Assembly (NCBI GenBank): GCA_024362935.1 | Contig: JANCRA010000171.1 | Coordinates: 310,001 to 374,000, forward strand | Length of the DNA: 64,000 nt | Origin: Setophaga petechia | Taxonomy: Eukaryota > Chordata > Aves > Passeriformes > Parulidae | Direction: 5' to 3' | In this document: piece after piece, positions 41,985 through 54,053 of the stretch | Position numbering within the stretch: the first letter of the stretch is position 1 | Layout: every line of letters starts with the position of its first letter | Notes under the pieces: generated by a model | Databases searched by the model: none | Told to the model about the DNA's origin: nothing | Seen by the model: the letters and a program-made list of their open reading frames with translations, nothing else | Position numbers and translations under genes: made by a program

Positions 41985-43225
41985 GACCTGCAGAATCACA
42001 ATTGCCCCTTGGTTCCATGAGGCCTTGCAGTGTCCAAATGGTTTCCTTCTTGCCAAGGGACTGTGCAATGCCACAATGGCCCCTTGCATCCATGAGGTCG
42101 CAGAGTATCAAAATGGCCCCTTGGTTCTACTGGGCTCCGCAGGATCACAGTGGCCCCTTGGTTCCACCAGGCCTGGATGTGTTACACTGGCCCCTTGCTT
42201 CCATGGGGACTCACAGTGTCACCACAGCCCCTTGCTTTCATGAGGCCCTGGGATGTCACAATGGTCTCATTGCTCCCACGAGGCCCTGCTGTTCCACAAT
42301 GACCCTTAAAGTGTCACAATAGTCTCAGTGGGTTCCTCCACTGGTTCACAATGGCCTCTTTCATTCCATAGTGTAACAATGTTATCCTTGGTTTCACCGT
42401 CAGAATGGCGCCGTGGTCTCATGGAGCCCCAAAGCCCCTTACAGAGCCCCACGGCTCCTTAAGGAGCCCACAGTGCCACTGTGACCCCCGGAGTCCATGA
42501 GGCCCTGCCATGCCTCAAGGTCCCCTTGTTTATACAAGGCCCTGCAGTGTCACAATGGCCTCTTGGTTCCAGTGGGTCCTGAAGTGCCCAAATGATCTCC
42601 ATGGTTCCCTGAGGCCCCACAATGTCACAATGGACTTTTGGTTGCATGAGCTTTCCTACTGCCAACAACAGTCTCCTTGGTTCCACAGTGTCACAATGGA
42701 CCCTCTGCTCCATGACGTTCACTAGTGTAACATGGACACCTTGATTCCATGAGGTTGTGTAGTGTCACAATGATCTCCTTGGTTCTGCAGCCCTGCTGTG
42801 GCTGCTGTGTAACAATGGACCTGTGGTACCATGAGGTTCCACAGTGTCACCATGGTCCCTTTGGTTCCACAAGGCCTTTCTGAGCCACAATGGCCCCTTG
42901 GTTCCATGAGGTTCCATACGGTGAACAATGATCTCCTTGGTCCCATAGTGTCACAATGAACCCTTGGGTCCATGGGGTGCCTGGGCTCCCACAGCCCCTC
43001 ACAGACCCTCATGGCCCCTCACAGCCCCTCACAGCCCCTCATGGCTCCCTCACAGTTCCCCGTGGCTCCTCACAGTCATGGTCTCTCACAGGCCCCTCAT
43101 GGCCCTGGGACAGTTCCCCAAGCCCCATCACAGCCCCTGACAGAACTTCATGAATCCTCACAGACCCTCATGGCCCCACAGCCCCTCATGGCCCCCCACA
43201 GTTCCCCAAGACCCCTCACAGCCCC
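41985..43225 (+). repeat. Minisatellite array M1 (cacaatggccccttggttcc type)
   Basis: Diverged units of about 40 bp with core tgtcacaatggccccttgg and ttccatgaggc. The last 230 bp degrade to short cctcacagcccctcatggc units. The reverse complement of the array at 49285-50400. Confidence 0.9.
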
Positions 43226-43525
43226 TCACTGTGGATGACATGCAACAGAGAAAGAGCAAGCATTTCTCACAGCAGTTTGTGAGAATTTTTAACGAGTTGT
43301 AAAGATGTGGGAACTTGTTAAGTATAAACAATCTGCAGGTGGTGTTCTTCTACTTCATCTTTCTCTTCTTCTCAAGGACAGTGTATAAAGAAGGTGTTTT
43401 TGTTAACTAGCCAATCAGAATATATCCTATCACTCTTTAAAACGCACATGGTTCTCTTGAATAAAACCTTCTTTTAGTCTTTCTGCAATACTGACTCCTG
43501 CCTGTACCTGTGTCATTCTGGGCGC
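43224..43525 (+). mobile_element. Short ERV LTR-like element
   Basis: tgtggatgacatgcaacag start, a CCAAT-type gccaatcagaat (about 43410), a TTTAAAA box, AATAAAACC (about 43460) and a T-rich R/U5-like tail. About 300 bp inserted in repeat DNA. Confidence 0.6.
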
Positions 43526-43599
43526 AGGAATGAAACCTCAAAGGCCCTCATGGCCTCTCAAGTCACCTCACACCCCCTCATTACCCCTCACGGCCCCTC

Positions 43600-44300
43600 A
43601 CGGCCCGTCACGGCCCCAGGTGCTGGAGCCCCCAGAGCCGCCTCCGGCCCCGCCATCGGCGCCGCTCTTTGCTGCCCGCCAATGGCGGCCCGAGTCTGCA
43701 GTGACGTCACTGGTCGCCGGGCAAAGGGAGGCCTGGGGGTGAGGTGCCCCGGGCTGGCCGGGAATGGGGTCCGGGGGTCCCCGGGCTCATAGAAACGGGG
43801 CATCCAGGGGCTGCCAGAGGAGGATACCCGGGAAAGGTCGTGCAGGGGGTGTGGGGGCAGGATAAGGGGGTGCAGGGGGTCCTGCAGCTGGGGAAGGAGA
43901 TGCGGGGGGTCCCAGTGCCCAGAAATGGGCATTCAAGGGGGTCCCCGCGGGGCTCCCCAAAGCCCCTCCCGGGAGGCAGCAGGAGCTGGCTCAGGAGCTC
44001 TGGGCGGAGAAAAGGGGGTGACCCCGGCTTGGGGGGGACATGGGGGACTCACACACGCTCCCGGGAGGTACACGACCCCCGGGGACCCCCCCTCACCTTG
44101 TCCCGCAGGGGAGGCTGAGCCCCAGCCCGGGCACACGAAGCCCCCGAGCCCCGGCAGCATCTTGGGGGGGCGTCCGGGGCCGGGAGGGGCAGGAGCCGGG
44201 AAACGGCGGCGGCTGCCGGGGGCCGCGGCTGCCTGGGAACCGCCAACGCGGCGGCGGCGGCGTCTGTGACAGCGGCGCGGCCTCAGTTGCCTGAGAACGC
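43600..44300. promoter_or_regulatory. CpG-rich promoter-like island with CCAAT box and CRE
   Basis: Unlike the surrounding DNA, this stretch is rich in CG dinucleotides. It has CCAAT at 43679-43683 and, 18 bp on, a perfect palindromic CRE TGACGTCA at 43702-43709. A GT donor-like GTGAGG follows (43738). The right part (44160-44290) holds GCGGCGGCGGC and a GTTGCC half X-box (44286). The gene controlled is unknown; both directions are possible. Confidence 0.55.
44097..44160 (-). CDS. Possible first coding exon of a minus-strand gene
   Basis: On the minus strand, ccccccaagATG at 44160 opens MLPGLGGFVCPGWGSASPAG and reaches a donor CAAG-GTGAGG at 44097/44096 inside the CpG island. I do not recognise the product and found no second exon. 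The region further along the minus strand is quickly interrupted by an LTR and minisatellite, so the gene may be broken. Confidence 0.3.
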
Positions 44301-44376
44301 GGCCCTGGCTGCTTGTGCGCAGCCTGGGCTCCTGCAGGCGGCTGCACTGCGCCATTCGCCACGGGAATTGTTCGCC

Positions 44377-44484
44377 GAGCATTGGTCTGCGCAGAGAATT
44401 CCTAAAAGGGCCGAGCATTGGCCTCTGCGAAGAGTTCATCAACGTGCAGAGCATTGGCCTCTGCAAAAGGTTCCTGAATTTCTT
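44377..44484. repeat. Three 36-bp units, each with an inverted CCAAT
   Basis: gagcattgg starts at 44377, 44413 and 44449, exactly 36 bp apart. ATTGG is CCAAT on the minus strand, 220-320 bp upstream of the possible minus-strand ATG. The repeat also reads in frame as a 12-residue unit (RPML core) in a 244-codon minus-strand open frame (43933-44667). Confidence 0.85.
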
Positions 44485-46019
44485 TTGGAAGTAAAGATTG
44501 ACTAAAATTGAACTTTTTGGTTTTATCTCATCTGCACTCTGAGAGAGAAAATGCCAAAGGGAAATACAGGATGGGATGATGCCCATCTTCGGGTGCAGCA
44601 GTTCAGTGGTGTGCACAGCTGAGTGGATGAACAATATATGCTCTACTGATTGTGCCTTTTTTTGCACTGGAGAAATGCAATATTTTCTGAAAGAACTCTC
44701 TATACTTCTTTTTTTCCTTCAGTGACTGCTTAAACTGCTTAAAGGTGAATTTGTTCTGTTCAGGTTTCAGTGGGTTGTTCTCATCTGGTTATTAAAATTA
44801 TTAGGGAGATGCCTGTGAATTGCTGCAGCAGCCTGGCTGCCCTCAGCAGACATTCTGGCCAGAAGCCTTGTGAGCTCACCCAGCACAGCAGAGAACCCAC
44901 ACAACAGGAATTCCATCCTTGGGGAGGGGATGGGATTTCCCTGTGTCAGGTTTCACAAAGCTCCTGCTCTTGGACAACTCCTGGGATGGCACATCCACTT
45001 CTCTGGAAGAACATTTGCAGTTTTGTTCCACTCTCATCATTGTAAAATATTTCCTCCTTCTAACAAATGTAAATCCAGCCTTGTTCACTTTAGACATATT
45101 TACTCTAGTTCTGCCACTGCAAATTTTGGAGAAAATACCTTTGACCACTATTGTTCCATTTTCAGAGACCTTAGAGAGGACCCAAATTTTCCCAAATGGG
45201 ATTGGGAGGCTTCATCCCATAAAAAGCAGGTAGAGGCTGCGGGCTCTGGGCTCAGTGGGGTGGAGACTGAGGACAGAACAGGAGCAGCCTGGCAGGGGCT
45301 GAAGGGTGGTTTGAGACAGGCTGGAGCTTTTCTTCCTAGAGGATAGAAGCATGAGAAGGAAATAATGGCAGCAAGGGCAGCTGGGCAGGCCCAGGCTGGG
45401 CAGCAGCAGAAAGGAATTTCCCTGTCAGGGCAGGGCTGTGGTGCAGCACGTCCCCAGCAGGAGGCTGGAGCAGCCCAAGGCTCTGTGTGGGCAGGCAGAG
45501 GCAGGCAGGAGGCAGAGCTGTGAGCAAAGGAAGGGCCCAGGCAGGTGGGGCAGCCGGGGGATGCCGACAGCCTGCAGGGCCAGAGGCGCAGGGCAGGGAC
45601 AGCGTGGGACAGCCTGGGCTGCACAGGGCACAGGGATGGGCAGCAGCTGCAAGACAGCCCTGCCAGAGCCAACTCCTGCAGCACTTTGGCCATGGCTGCT
45701 GGGCCTGGGCCTGAGGCCAGCAGGGGACAAGTGACCCTTGCAGGCCTGGGGCCTCATTGCCTCCTTGTCCCTGCTCAGCAGCCTGGCAGGGGCCGCCCCA
45801 TGCTCCTGCCCTTGGCATTGCTCATCCCCACATGCCAGTGCCCCAGGAAGAGCCCTGAGCAAGGAGGGAGGGACAGGATCTGCCTGGCCAGGGGCTGGGG
45901 CTCAGGCCTTGGCCCTTTGCATTCCTCAAACACATCCAGGTGTGCTCAGCACAGAGACACCTTTCCCTTGCTTGTCCCTGCCTGTCATCAGTGCTTCCAG
46001 GGTTCTGCTCTACCTGGAA

Positions 46020-46800
46020 CTTGGTGACAGTTTCACATGAGTTGTGTTCCTCAGTGATACTCATTAAAATTTAATGAAAGTTTGGACTTTGAATGTTACT
46101 TTGAGTTCTTTAGAGTTTTATTGAGCGCACTCTGAGGCACTGATGAGTCTGATGCAAAGAGCAGCAAAGCCCCAGAGGGTCATTGAAGTCCTTGTGCTGT
46201 GTCTGTGCTGCCGAGCTGGGCCGGGCTCCTGGCCCAGAGTGTCCTGGGTAACAATATAAAAATGTCTTCTATTCCCATCCTCAAGAGCTGCTGAACCCAG
46301 AAGAGAAGTTGTTTTTTTCCTTATCTGCTGTTAATGGACCCATCAATGTCTTGCCTCATGACTCAGAGATAACTCCCTCCAGGAGCCATTTCTGTTTATC
46401 GGGTAACCAAGGACCCCCCCATGACTCAGAACGATTTCAGCCCATTGTGAGATGCTCTGCCCAGGGGGAGGAGCTCAGCATCCCCGCCTGGATATAATCT
46501 GGGCTTTGGGACAGAGCAGTCAGTCTTTACACTGGATTCCCAGAGGAACAGCTGTCCTTAACCACGGGTTTGCAGAGGACAAGAGCTACCAGATGGTTTC
46601 TACAGGATCACCACTTCAACAAGTACTCTTCATCTGGACTGCTGCCACCCCCCTAACGAGCAGGGTGTCAGGTTGTATTCTGACTCTGTCATTGATTTTT
46701 CTTTTGTGTTATTGCATGTATATGGTTTTATCTGTTTTCCTAATAAATTGTATTTCTGACTTGCAGTCTCTTGCTGGTTTTGCTTTGAAACCAGAACACA
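46020..46800 (+). mobile_element. ERV LTR-like element related to family C
   Basis: cctggatataatctggg (TATA-like, 46488), ctctgtcattgatttttc and cctaataaattgta (about 46740) match the arrangement and wording of passerine LTRs related to family C. The end near 46800 (ttgctttgaaaccagaaca) corresponds to ACCAAGACA. The left edge is uncertain. The stretch 44670-46020 before it is otherwise unassigned GC-rich DNA. Confidence 0.6.
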
Positions 46801-47019
46801 GAGGCAGCTCCTGGCAAGGGCAGCGCTGCAGAGAGACAGCTCTGGCCAGGAGCAGCTCCTGTGCACAGCCCAGCAGGGCTGGGGCACTGCCAGGGTCCCT
46901 CAGGGACACCAGCAGGGCACAGCCTGAGCTCACAGGGGCTCAGCACTGGCAGGGGCTGTGGCATGGCCCAGAGGGGGCTGTGTCACAGCAGCACCTCTGT
47001 GGCTGTGTCCTAGAGGCAC

Positions 47020-47830
47020 AGAGCAGCTGTGATGTCAGCAAGGGGCTGTGTGACAGCACAGAGTGGGCTGTGTGAGGTCACAGATTGGGCTGTGACATCA
47101 CAGAGTTTGTTGTGTGAGGTCATCAAGCAGCTCCAGCAACAAAGAGGGGTCTGTGTGACATCACAGAGCAGGCTGCTACATCATGGCGTGGCTGTATGAC
47201 ATGACAGAGCAGGTTTTGTGCCATGACTGAGGGGCTTGTGGCATCACAGAGGCGGCTGTGACCTCATAGAGTAGGGTGTGAGGCCTTAGAGAAGAGTTTA
47301 TGATCATGGAGGGTGGCTCTGTGACCTCAGAGGGTGGGTTGTGACACCACTGGGAGTCTGAGTAACATCACAGAACAGGCTGTGACACCACTGGGTGGCT
47401 TTGTGATGTCACAGTTTTTCTGTCACAGCACAGCTGTATGACATCACAGAGGGATATCCCAGCGTTGGCTCTGTGATATCACAAGCAGTCTTTGTGACAT
47501 CCCAGTGTGGGCTGTGACATCATAGGAGGCAGTGTGACATCACAGAGGCAGTGTGACATCACTGGGTGGCTTTGTGATGTCACAGTTCTTCTGTCTCAAT
47601 CACAGCACAGCTGTATGACACCACAGAGGGATATCCCAGCGTTTGCTCTGTGACCTCACAAGTGGATTTGTGACATCCCAGCGTGGGCTGGGTGACATCC
47701 CAGGGGCTGTGTGACATCACAGGGGCTCTGTGACATCACAGGAGGTTGTGTGATGTCCCAGGGGCTGTGTGACATCACAAGGGCAGTGTGACATCACAGG
47801 GGCTGTGTGACATCACAGGGGCTGTGTGAG
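47020..47830 (+). repeat. TGTGACATCACAG tandem array, copy 1
   Basis: Dozens of units of 20-40 bp with the core TGTGACATCACA or its reverse-complement form TGTGATGTCACA, separated by gggctg, gagcagg and similar. The flank at 47826-47995 also recurs at 61236. Confidence 0.95.
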
Positions 47831-47995
47831 GTCCCTGGGGAGGTCACTCTGCCCCGGCCCCCTCACAGCTCCCCCCAGAGCAGTCCAACCCTGCTCGTGC
47901 ACAGCGGGGTCCCCTGTCCCCCCGGGTCCCCCCGCCCCCGGCCCCGCAGCCTCCCCCAGAGGATGTTCCACCAGATCCACCCCAGAGCCTGACAC
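47826..47995 (+). repeat. Composite-repeat flank, copy 1
   Basis: ggtcactctgccccggcccc through ggatgttccaccagatcc and ccccagagcctgacacgggg; the partner is 61246-61416, at about 80-85% identity by eye. Confidence 0.85.
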
Positions 47996-48149
47996 GGGGA
48001 CGGGGGGCCGGGGCCCTGGGGGTGCCACAGGGGGACAGGGACCCCCCGGCAGCGTCCCCGTGTCCCCCAGGGCCAGAGCCTGGGCCAGGGCTCCTTCACC
48101 CTGCTACAAACGAGGGGCTGAGAGCGCTGAAAATATCCCCAGCAAGGGA

Positions 48150-48660
48150 GCAGCAAAAACCAGATTCAATATTAAGGGACAGCAGCACAGAGTTCCTTGG
48201 CAAGAGTCACTCTGCTCCTGACTGGGCACTCCAGGCACACCAAGGAAACAAAGCAACAACAAAACCAAACCAAATCCAGGCAATCAAACCAGAAATTAAC
48301 CCAGAACAGTCTGAGTGTCCATGCATGTGTGTGTGGCTAAAGGACAGCGAGTGGAAGGAACAAAAGGAATACGGCCTAAAAGCTAAACTGAGCACAGATT
48401 AAACAGGACTTTACTGATACCTTAGACTTCAGCATTTAGCAAAAGATCAGCACTTGGCAGTATTTCACCCTACTTATTACCTAGGACTTAATGATTTAGC
48501 AGTGCAATAACACTTAACAATATTCAACTTAGCTTATAACCTATATTAAACTTAACAACATAGCAAAACAACTGTTAGCAGCATTTAACTCAGCTTATAG
48601 CTTGTGACCCACCCTTACTTCCAGGCCTGACTGGCTCAGCTCTCCAAGGCACTCAGAGCC
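48150..48660. other. Unclassified AT-rich stretch, perhaps LTR
   Basis: Repeated words (tagcttataacctat, aacttaacaa, agcatttaac) in about three loose units between 48420 and 48610. No coding signal. The stretch 48661-49280 is GC-rich without assignable content. Confidence 0.4.
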
Positions 48661-49284
48661 CTCAGAGAGCAGCATTTCTGCCACATTTCCCCAGCACAGG
48701 CACTCCTGTGTGCACACACACACCCAGAGTCAGTGCAAGGCACCTGTGAGCAATTCCCCTGAGGGCAGGGAATGCTGCCTGAGGATGCTTTGGCATCTCC
48801 CCAGCAAAGGGCAAAGGGCTGAGGCTGGAGGAGTGGGGGGATGGGCCCAGGCTCCGTGGTTGTTCAGGATCCCCGGGTGCAGCAAACGGGAGAGTTCCCG
48901 GCTGGGAGAGGCCCCACTCCGAGGGAGTGGCTGGCCCAGGAGAGCTCCAAGGGCTCCTTTTGGAGCGCTGTGGGCAGGGCCCCAAGAGAGGGGCTGCAGT
49001 GCCAGCAATGGTTCATCCTGGCCGCACTTGGCATCAGCAGCTTTCTTTGGCAGGGTGAGAACAGGGATGTTGTGCCACGGAGGGAACAGAAACAGCTGCC
49101 AGGGCTGCTGCTAAAGGAAGCAGGAGCTGGTTGGGCAGCAGCAGTGGCTGCAGCAGACAGTGTTTGTGATGAGCTGCAGAGGAGCTGAGCCCAGGGGCTG
49201 TTGGCCAAGGCCGAGCCCCAAGGAGCATTTCTCAGCTGGCAGGGAGGGCTGAGAAGGGGAGGGGGGAATGCAGCAGCACAGGGC

Positions 49285-50400
49285 TCATGGAACCAAGGGA
49301 CCATTGTGACACTGTGGGACCCTGTGAGACCAAGGGACCATTGTGACACTGTGGGGCCCTGTGACAACAAGGGACCATTGTGACACTGCTGGCTCTGTGA
49401 GACCAAGGGACCATTGTGACACTGTGGGGCCCTGTGACACCAAAGGACCATTGTGACGCTCTAGTGTCTCATGGAATCATGGAGACCACTGTGACATTGC
49501 TGGGCCTCATGGAACCAAGGGGACCGTACTGACGCTGTTTAACTCCATGGAATGTAGGGACCATTGTGACACTGAGAGGCCCCATCAAACCAAGGGTCCA
49601 TTGTGACACCACAGGGCGTCATGGAACTGTGGAGACCATTGTGGTGTTTTGGGGTGTCATGGAACCAAGGGGCCATTGTGACACTGCAAGGCCTCATGGA
49701 ACCATGGAACCATGGAAAGACCATTAAGTCACTTCCCATCCTCCTGGAACCAAGGGGCTGTTGTGACACTGAGGGGACTGATGGAATCATGGAGACCATT
49801 GTGACACTACGAGGCCCCATGGAATAAGCAAAGCATTGTGACACTACGGGGGCACCATGGAACCAAGGAGACCATTGTGACACTGTGGGGCCTCATGAAA
49901 CCAAGAGGCCTTTGTGACACTGCAGGATTGCATGGAACCAAGGGGCCATTGTGACATTGCAAGGCTTTCTGTCATCAGTGGTTCCGTTGTGACACTAAGA
50001 AACCAAGGGGGACCATTGTGACACTGCAGGGCTGCATGGAACCAAAGCTCCAGGGTGACACAGAGAGGCTGCCTGTCATCAATGGTCCATTGTGACACTG
50101 TGGAGCCAAAGGAGACCAATGTGGCACCACAAACCCCCATGGTCCAAAGGTCCATTGTGACATTGCAGGGCTCATGGAACAGAGGAGTGACGTGTCATTG
50201 TGTGGCCTGTGGAACCACAGAGACCATTGTGACACTGCAAGGCCTCATGGAACCATTGGGACCATTGTGACACTGTGGGACCTTCAGGAACCTTGGGGCC
50301 ATTGTGACACTGTGAGACCCCATGGAACCAAGGCACCCTTGTGACACCTCAGGGCCCCATAAAACCAAGGGAACACAGAACAGCTCTGGCTGGTTTGGCG
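49285..50400 (-). repeat. Minisatellite array M2, inverted partner of M1
   Basis: Units of about 40 bp with the core ccattgtgacactgtgggg and ctcatggaaccaagg, i.e. the reverse complement of M1 at 41985-43225. Units are diverged. Confidence 0.92.
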
Positions 50401-50469
50401 TCCCATGGGCCAACTGACTGGTCCAGCTGACCTTGGCATGTTGAGGGTCTCTTCTCATCTGCTGCTGAA

Positions 50470-50760
50470 ACACTGGGGCTCTGTGCTTTCCTTCCTGTAG
50501 AAAAGAACTGTCCTTCTCCTCCAGGCACCTATAGCCAGAACTGGGATTTCACCACCAAATTCTCTTACATCCAAGCATTGTTCCCATAGCAATATTGCCA
50601 GGACAAGTTTGGTAGTGGTTTCACAAGGTTCACCTCTCATCTGGCCCCAAAACCCTGGGGAAGGCTCTGTACTTTCCTTCCTATAGAAGAGAACTGTCCT
50701 TCTCAGCCAGGTACCCATGGCCAAATTTGGGTTCCACCTCCAACATTGCCTGTTGTGACA
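50470..50760 (+). repeat. Imperfect tandem duplication, about 190 bp
   Basis: ctttccttcctgtagaaaagaactgtcc (about 50487) recurs as ctttccttcctatagaagagaactgtcc (about 50673), with similar following text. Confidence 0.8.
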
Positions 50761-52154
50761 AACTGGAGGAGATTGTTGGCTTGAATCATTTCGTGTGTGG
50801 GGGAAGAAGGGGCAGGGCAAGGCTGGACCTGTGAGCCCAGCCCTGCCCTGCTCTGGAACCCCCATGCCTGCAGAGCCTCCATCCCAGCCCAGCAGTGGCT
50901 GCCAGTCCCTGGCACAGCACAGGCAATGCTCCACAGCCACCGGTGCAGCCCCAAGCCCAAATCCTGAGTGACCAAATGACCCAAAATCCCAGCTGGGGAG
51001 AAGGGCACAGGAAGACCAAGGAGTATTACAGGCTGACCACAAGGCAAGCACATATCTTGACCCTCCCTCCTCTTGGAACTTCCATCTGAACAACACTGGA
51101 ATCCAGTGTGGGTGCTTCTCTGTATCTAATTTGTCTTTCTTTCTTTCTGTGTCTACTTCTTCTATTTCTTTCCCCTTGCAAATTTTAATTCACTTAAAAA
51201 TTGAAAAGACTTGGGTTCCTGAAGTTGAATGGGCCAAGTTAATGCTTTGAGAAGTGTTTTTTGTTGATTGACTGTCATCTTAAATTTTTGCCAAAGTTTC
51301 AGGGATTTTCTAAATTTGCCAGTAAAGGCTGTTTGGTTGTTTTGAGCTCCTGAGAATGTCTTCTTAGTATTTTTGCAGTACATCCAACGGAGAGGACACC
51401 ATAGGTAATAAAACCTGTGCTCCCTTCCAGGCAGACATCAGTTGTTCTGATGTTCTGCTCATGCAGGCAGTTCTACTTGTAGGGCCTCAGTAGCCTGAGG
51501 TGCCAAGCTCAGATTGGCACCTTGCAAGCTGATGAGTCTGCTGAAGTTCCATCCCCTCCCATCCCTCAGCATCCCTGCATTTCCCTGCTGCAGCCTTGGT
51601 CTCCAGCACAGCCATGGAGGCTCTTTGGGCTCTGGACTGTTGCTGCAGCCCCCAAGGGCAGCTGAGCTCTGCCTTTGGCCCAGTCAGGCCTGGCCAGCGC
51701 AGGCCATGCTCAGCAATTGCCTGTGTGTGCCTGGCCTTGCTGTCAGCCCCGGCAGCGGCTGCATGGCCCCTCTGTGGCCCTGTGCTGGCCCAGCCATGGT
51801 GGCCCAGCCCCTGTGCAGGCCCAGCCCAGGCCAGGAGCATTGCGGCTGGGAACGGCCCCTGTGCCGTGGTGCCCACAGCAGCCTTGGGGCTCTGTGCCCC
51901 ATGGCCTCCCTGCTGGGCAGCCTCTGCCAGCTCCTGCAGAGCCCGTGGCACCTGTGGGGCTGCACAGACAGCCCTGCCTGGGCTCTGCCGGCCTCTGGGC
52001 CAGCAGAGAGGCAGCCAGGGCTGGCCATGGCCGGGAACAGGCCCTGAGCCCCGCAGGAGGATGGAGCTGGGCCACAGCCAAACTCAGCCCAGCCAAAGCT
52101 GGGCTCAGCAGCCAGGGCTGCCAACACATGGGGACAGAGGCTGGCGCTGACAAA

Positions 52155-52787
52155 TGTTCTGGGCCCCCTCCCTGCTCTGTCCGTGCCACCAAGGGCACAG
52201 AGCAGCCTCCTCTCTGGGCCACTTGCCTGTTTGCAATGCCTTGCACAGGCGCTGGCCCTGTCCCACAAGGCCTGGCCTGAGTCCTGCCCCTGCACGCTCA
52301 GCCAGGCTGAGATGGACACTGATGGTTTCTGGGCCGGGCTCTCTGAGCCCAGCCCAGCTCTCTGCAAGCTCTGCCAACTTCCCTGAGCTCTGGGCAGCAC
52401 CAAGGGCCTCTCCCCAGCCCAGCCCAGCCGGCTCTGGCCCCACAGCTCTGCTCAGCCCAGGCTGCTCTGGCCACTGCCCCACGGCCTCAGCCCCTGCCAA
52501 GGGCACAGCAGCAGCTGCAGCTACCACAGGACTCAGCCCCAGCCATGGGGGAAGGTGCTTGGCCAAGGCCAAAGGAGACTCCCTGGCTGCCCTGCTCCCC
52601 TGGGGCTGAGGTGCTGAGAGCTCTGCAGCCCCTGCTGCCATCCCATCTGCCCAGGGCAGCACAAGAGCCCCGGCCTTGGGGCCCTCAAGAGCTGCTCCTG
52701 CTCCAGGCCCAGGGCCCATGCCAAAGCTGGGGCAGCCACAAAGCTGTGCCCCTTTCTGTTCATTGCTGCTCTGATGAGGATGCAACC
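52155..52787 (+). repeat. GC-rich repeat, left arm of inverted pair
   Basis: tgttctgggccccctccctg through tgctctgatgaggatg is the reverse complement of 63378-64000. Only scattered differences are seen. Long open frames here on both strands are GC-driven shadows. The same type of sequence seems to extend left to about 51500. Confidence 0.9.
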
Positions 52788-53754
52788 CCTTGTTCAGTGT
52801 AAATGTGAGGAATCAGTCCCATCAGAAATTCCCAGCTGGGAAGCCCTTCCCTGGACTTCCCTGGCTCTGGAGTGGGCTGAGGTCAGAGCCCCGTGTGAGC
52901 AGTGGGGCAGTCGGGTAAAAGAAGCTGCAGCCCTGGATGTCTTCAAATGCATCCCAAAATTGCATATGGAAAAGGAAAAGAACTTGTGGGTTTGGGCAGA
53001 CAAAGATGAATTTGTTAAGTGTCCATTGGAAACAGCACCTTCAGAAGGAACAATTCTTGTTGGAATGCTCCCAGATGGAGCAAGAGAAGAAGGTTTTAAT
53101 CTTGATCTCAGATGCATTTGTGCAAGTGAAATATCAATATCATAACTAACTATATGCATGTTTAAAGTATAATAAGACCTTCATATTTATATTTATAGAT
53201 TTTTTAATACATATGTATGTGTGTATCTCTATATTTCTATATCAATATCTACATATAATAATATTGTGAAATAATGCTGACAATACTAATTTGGCAGCTT
53301 TGGCTGCTCAGGGATGTAACACTAAATACCCTCCAGAACAGGACTGGCCTAATGTCAGTGGTCAACTTTGTGAGATTGTGTACAATGAAGAAAGGAGGAA
53401 GGGAGGAAATTGGCTATTTTTACAGGGTTTGCTGATACTGTGATGCAGAGTGCTCTGTCTGTTGCTCTGAAAAATACAGTGATTTTGCCTGCAGGGTTTT
53501 TCATGTACCAGACTATGCACAAGCTGCAGGATTGGTTGTACCGGTGAAGGGGTTGTTAAAAGCAGTGTAAAACATGAGGAGATGGGAACCTTTGCCCATG
53601 GAGAAGCCATGTCCCAGATGTGCTCCATGCCCTTAACAATGCCCCACTGGGGAAATGGAAACCCCCTGGCTGTGCACGGCTGCCCCAAGTTTGCAAATGC
53701 AACCATGGGCAGTGAGACTTGGCCTGCCTGGGAAATTGTTGTGGCTGTGATGGC

Positions 53755-54053
53755 CCCTGGCAGGGCCAGCCCAGAGGCTGCAGGGCTGGGCCTTCGTGCA
53801 TTGGAATTCATGAGGAGAAATTCAAAGCAAATGAGAGCTATCAATACTGAAACAGAAATTCAGATCCCTCCAGGACACTTTGCTTTGGTAACTGCTGGCT
53901 TGGAGCTTGGCTTTGCAAAGTGTCCGTGTCATGGCAGGAGGAATTGATGCAGAATATCCAGGAGAAATTAGAGTAATTCTGTTAAACAATAGCGAACAAG
54001 ATTGGATTATTCAACCCCATGACAGGGTAGCACATTTATTGATATTGCAATTT
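53755..54053 (+). pseudogene. Retroviral dUTPase-like remnant (frameshifted)
   Basis: dUTPase is a trimeric enzyme hydrolysing dUTP, encoded next to protease in some retroviruses. The first half is in the frame of 53582-53947. After a frameshift near 53930 the next frame shows [15 protein letters not shown] and an HDRVAHLL block, the pattern of dUTPase motifs III and IV. The break makes it non-functional as it stands. Confidence 0.75.

Noticed and set aside
43933..44667. 244-codon minus-strand open frame as a gene
   Set aside because: It mixes AT-rich and CpG-island DNA and has low-complexity Arg/Pro content. Only the short ATG exon with a donor inside it is kept as a weak candidate.
51500..52785. 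Several 150-240 codon open frames on both strands
   Set aside because: They overlap on both strands in GC-rich repeat DNA; the same sequence recurs inverted at 63.4-64.0 kb, and no domain is recognisable.
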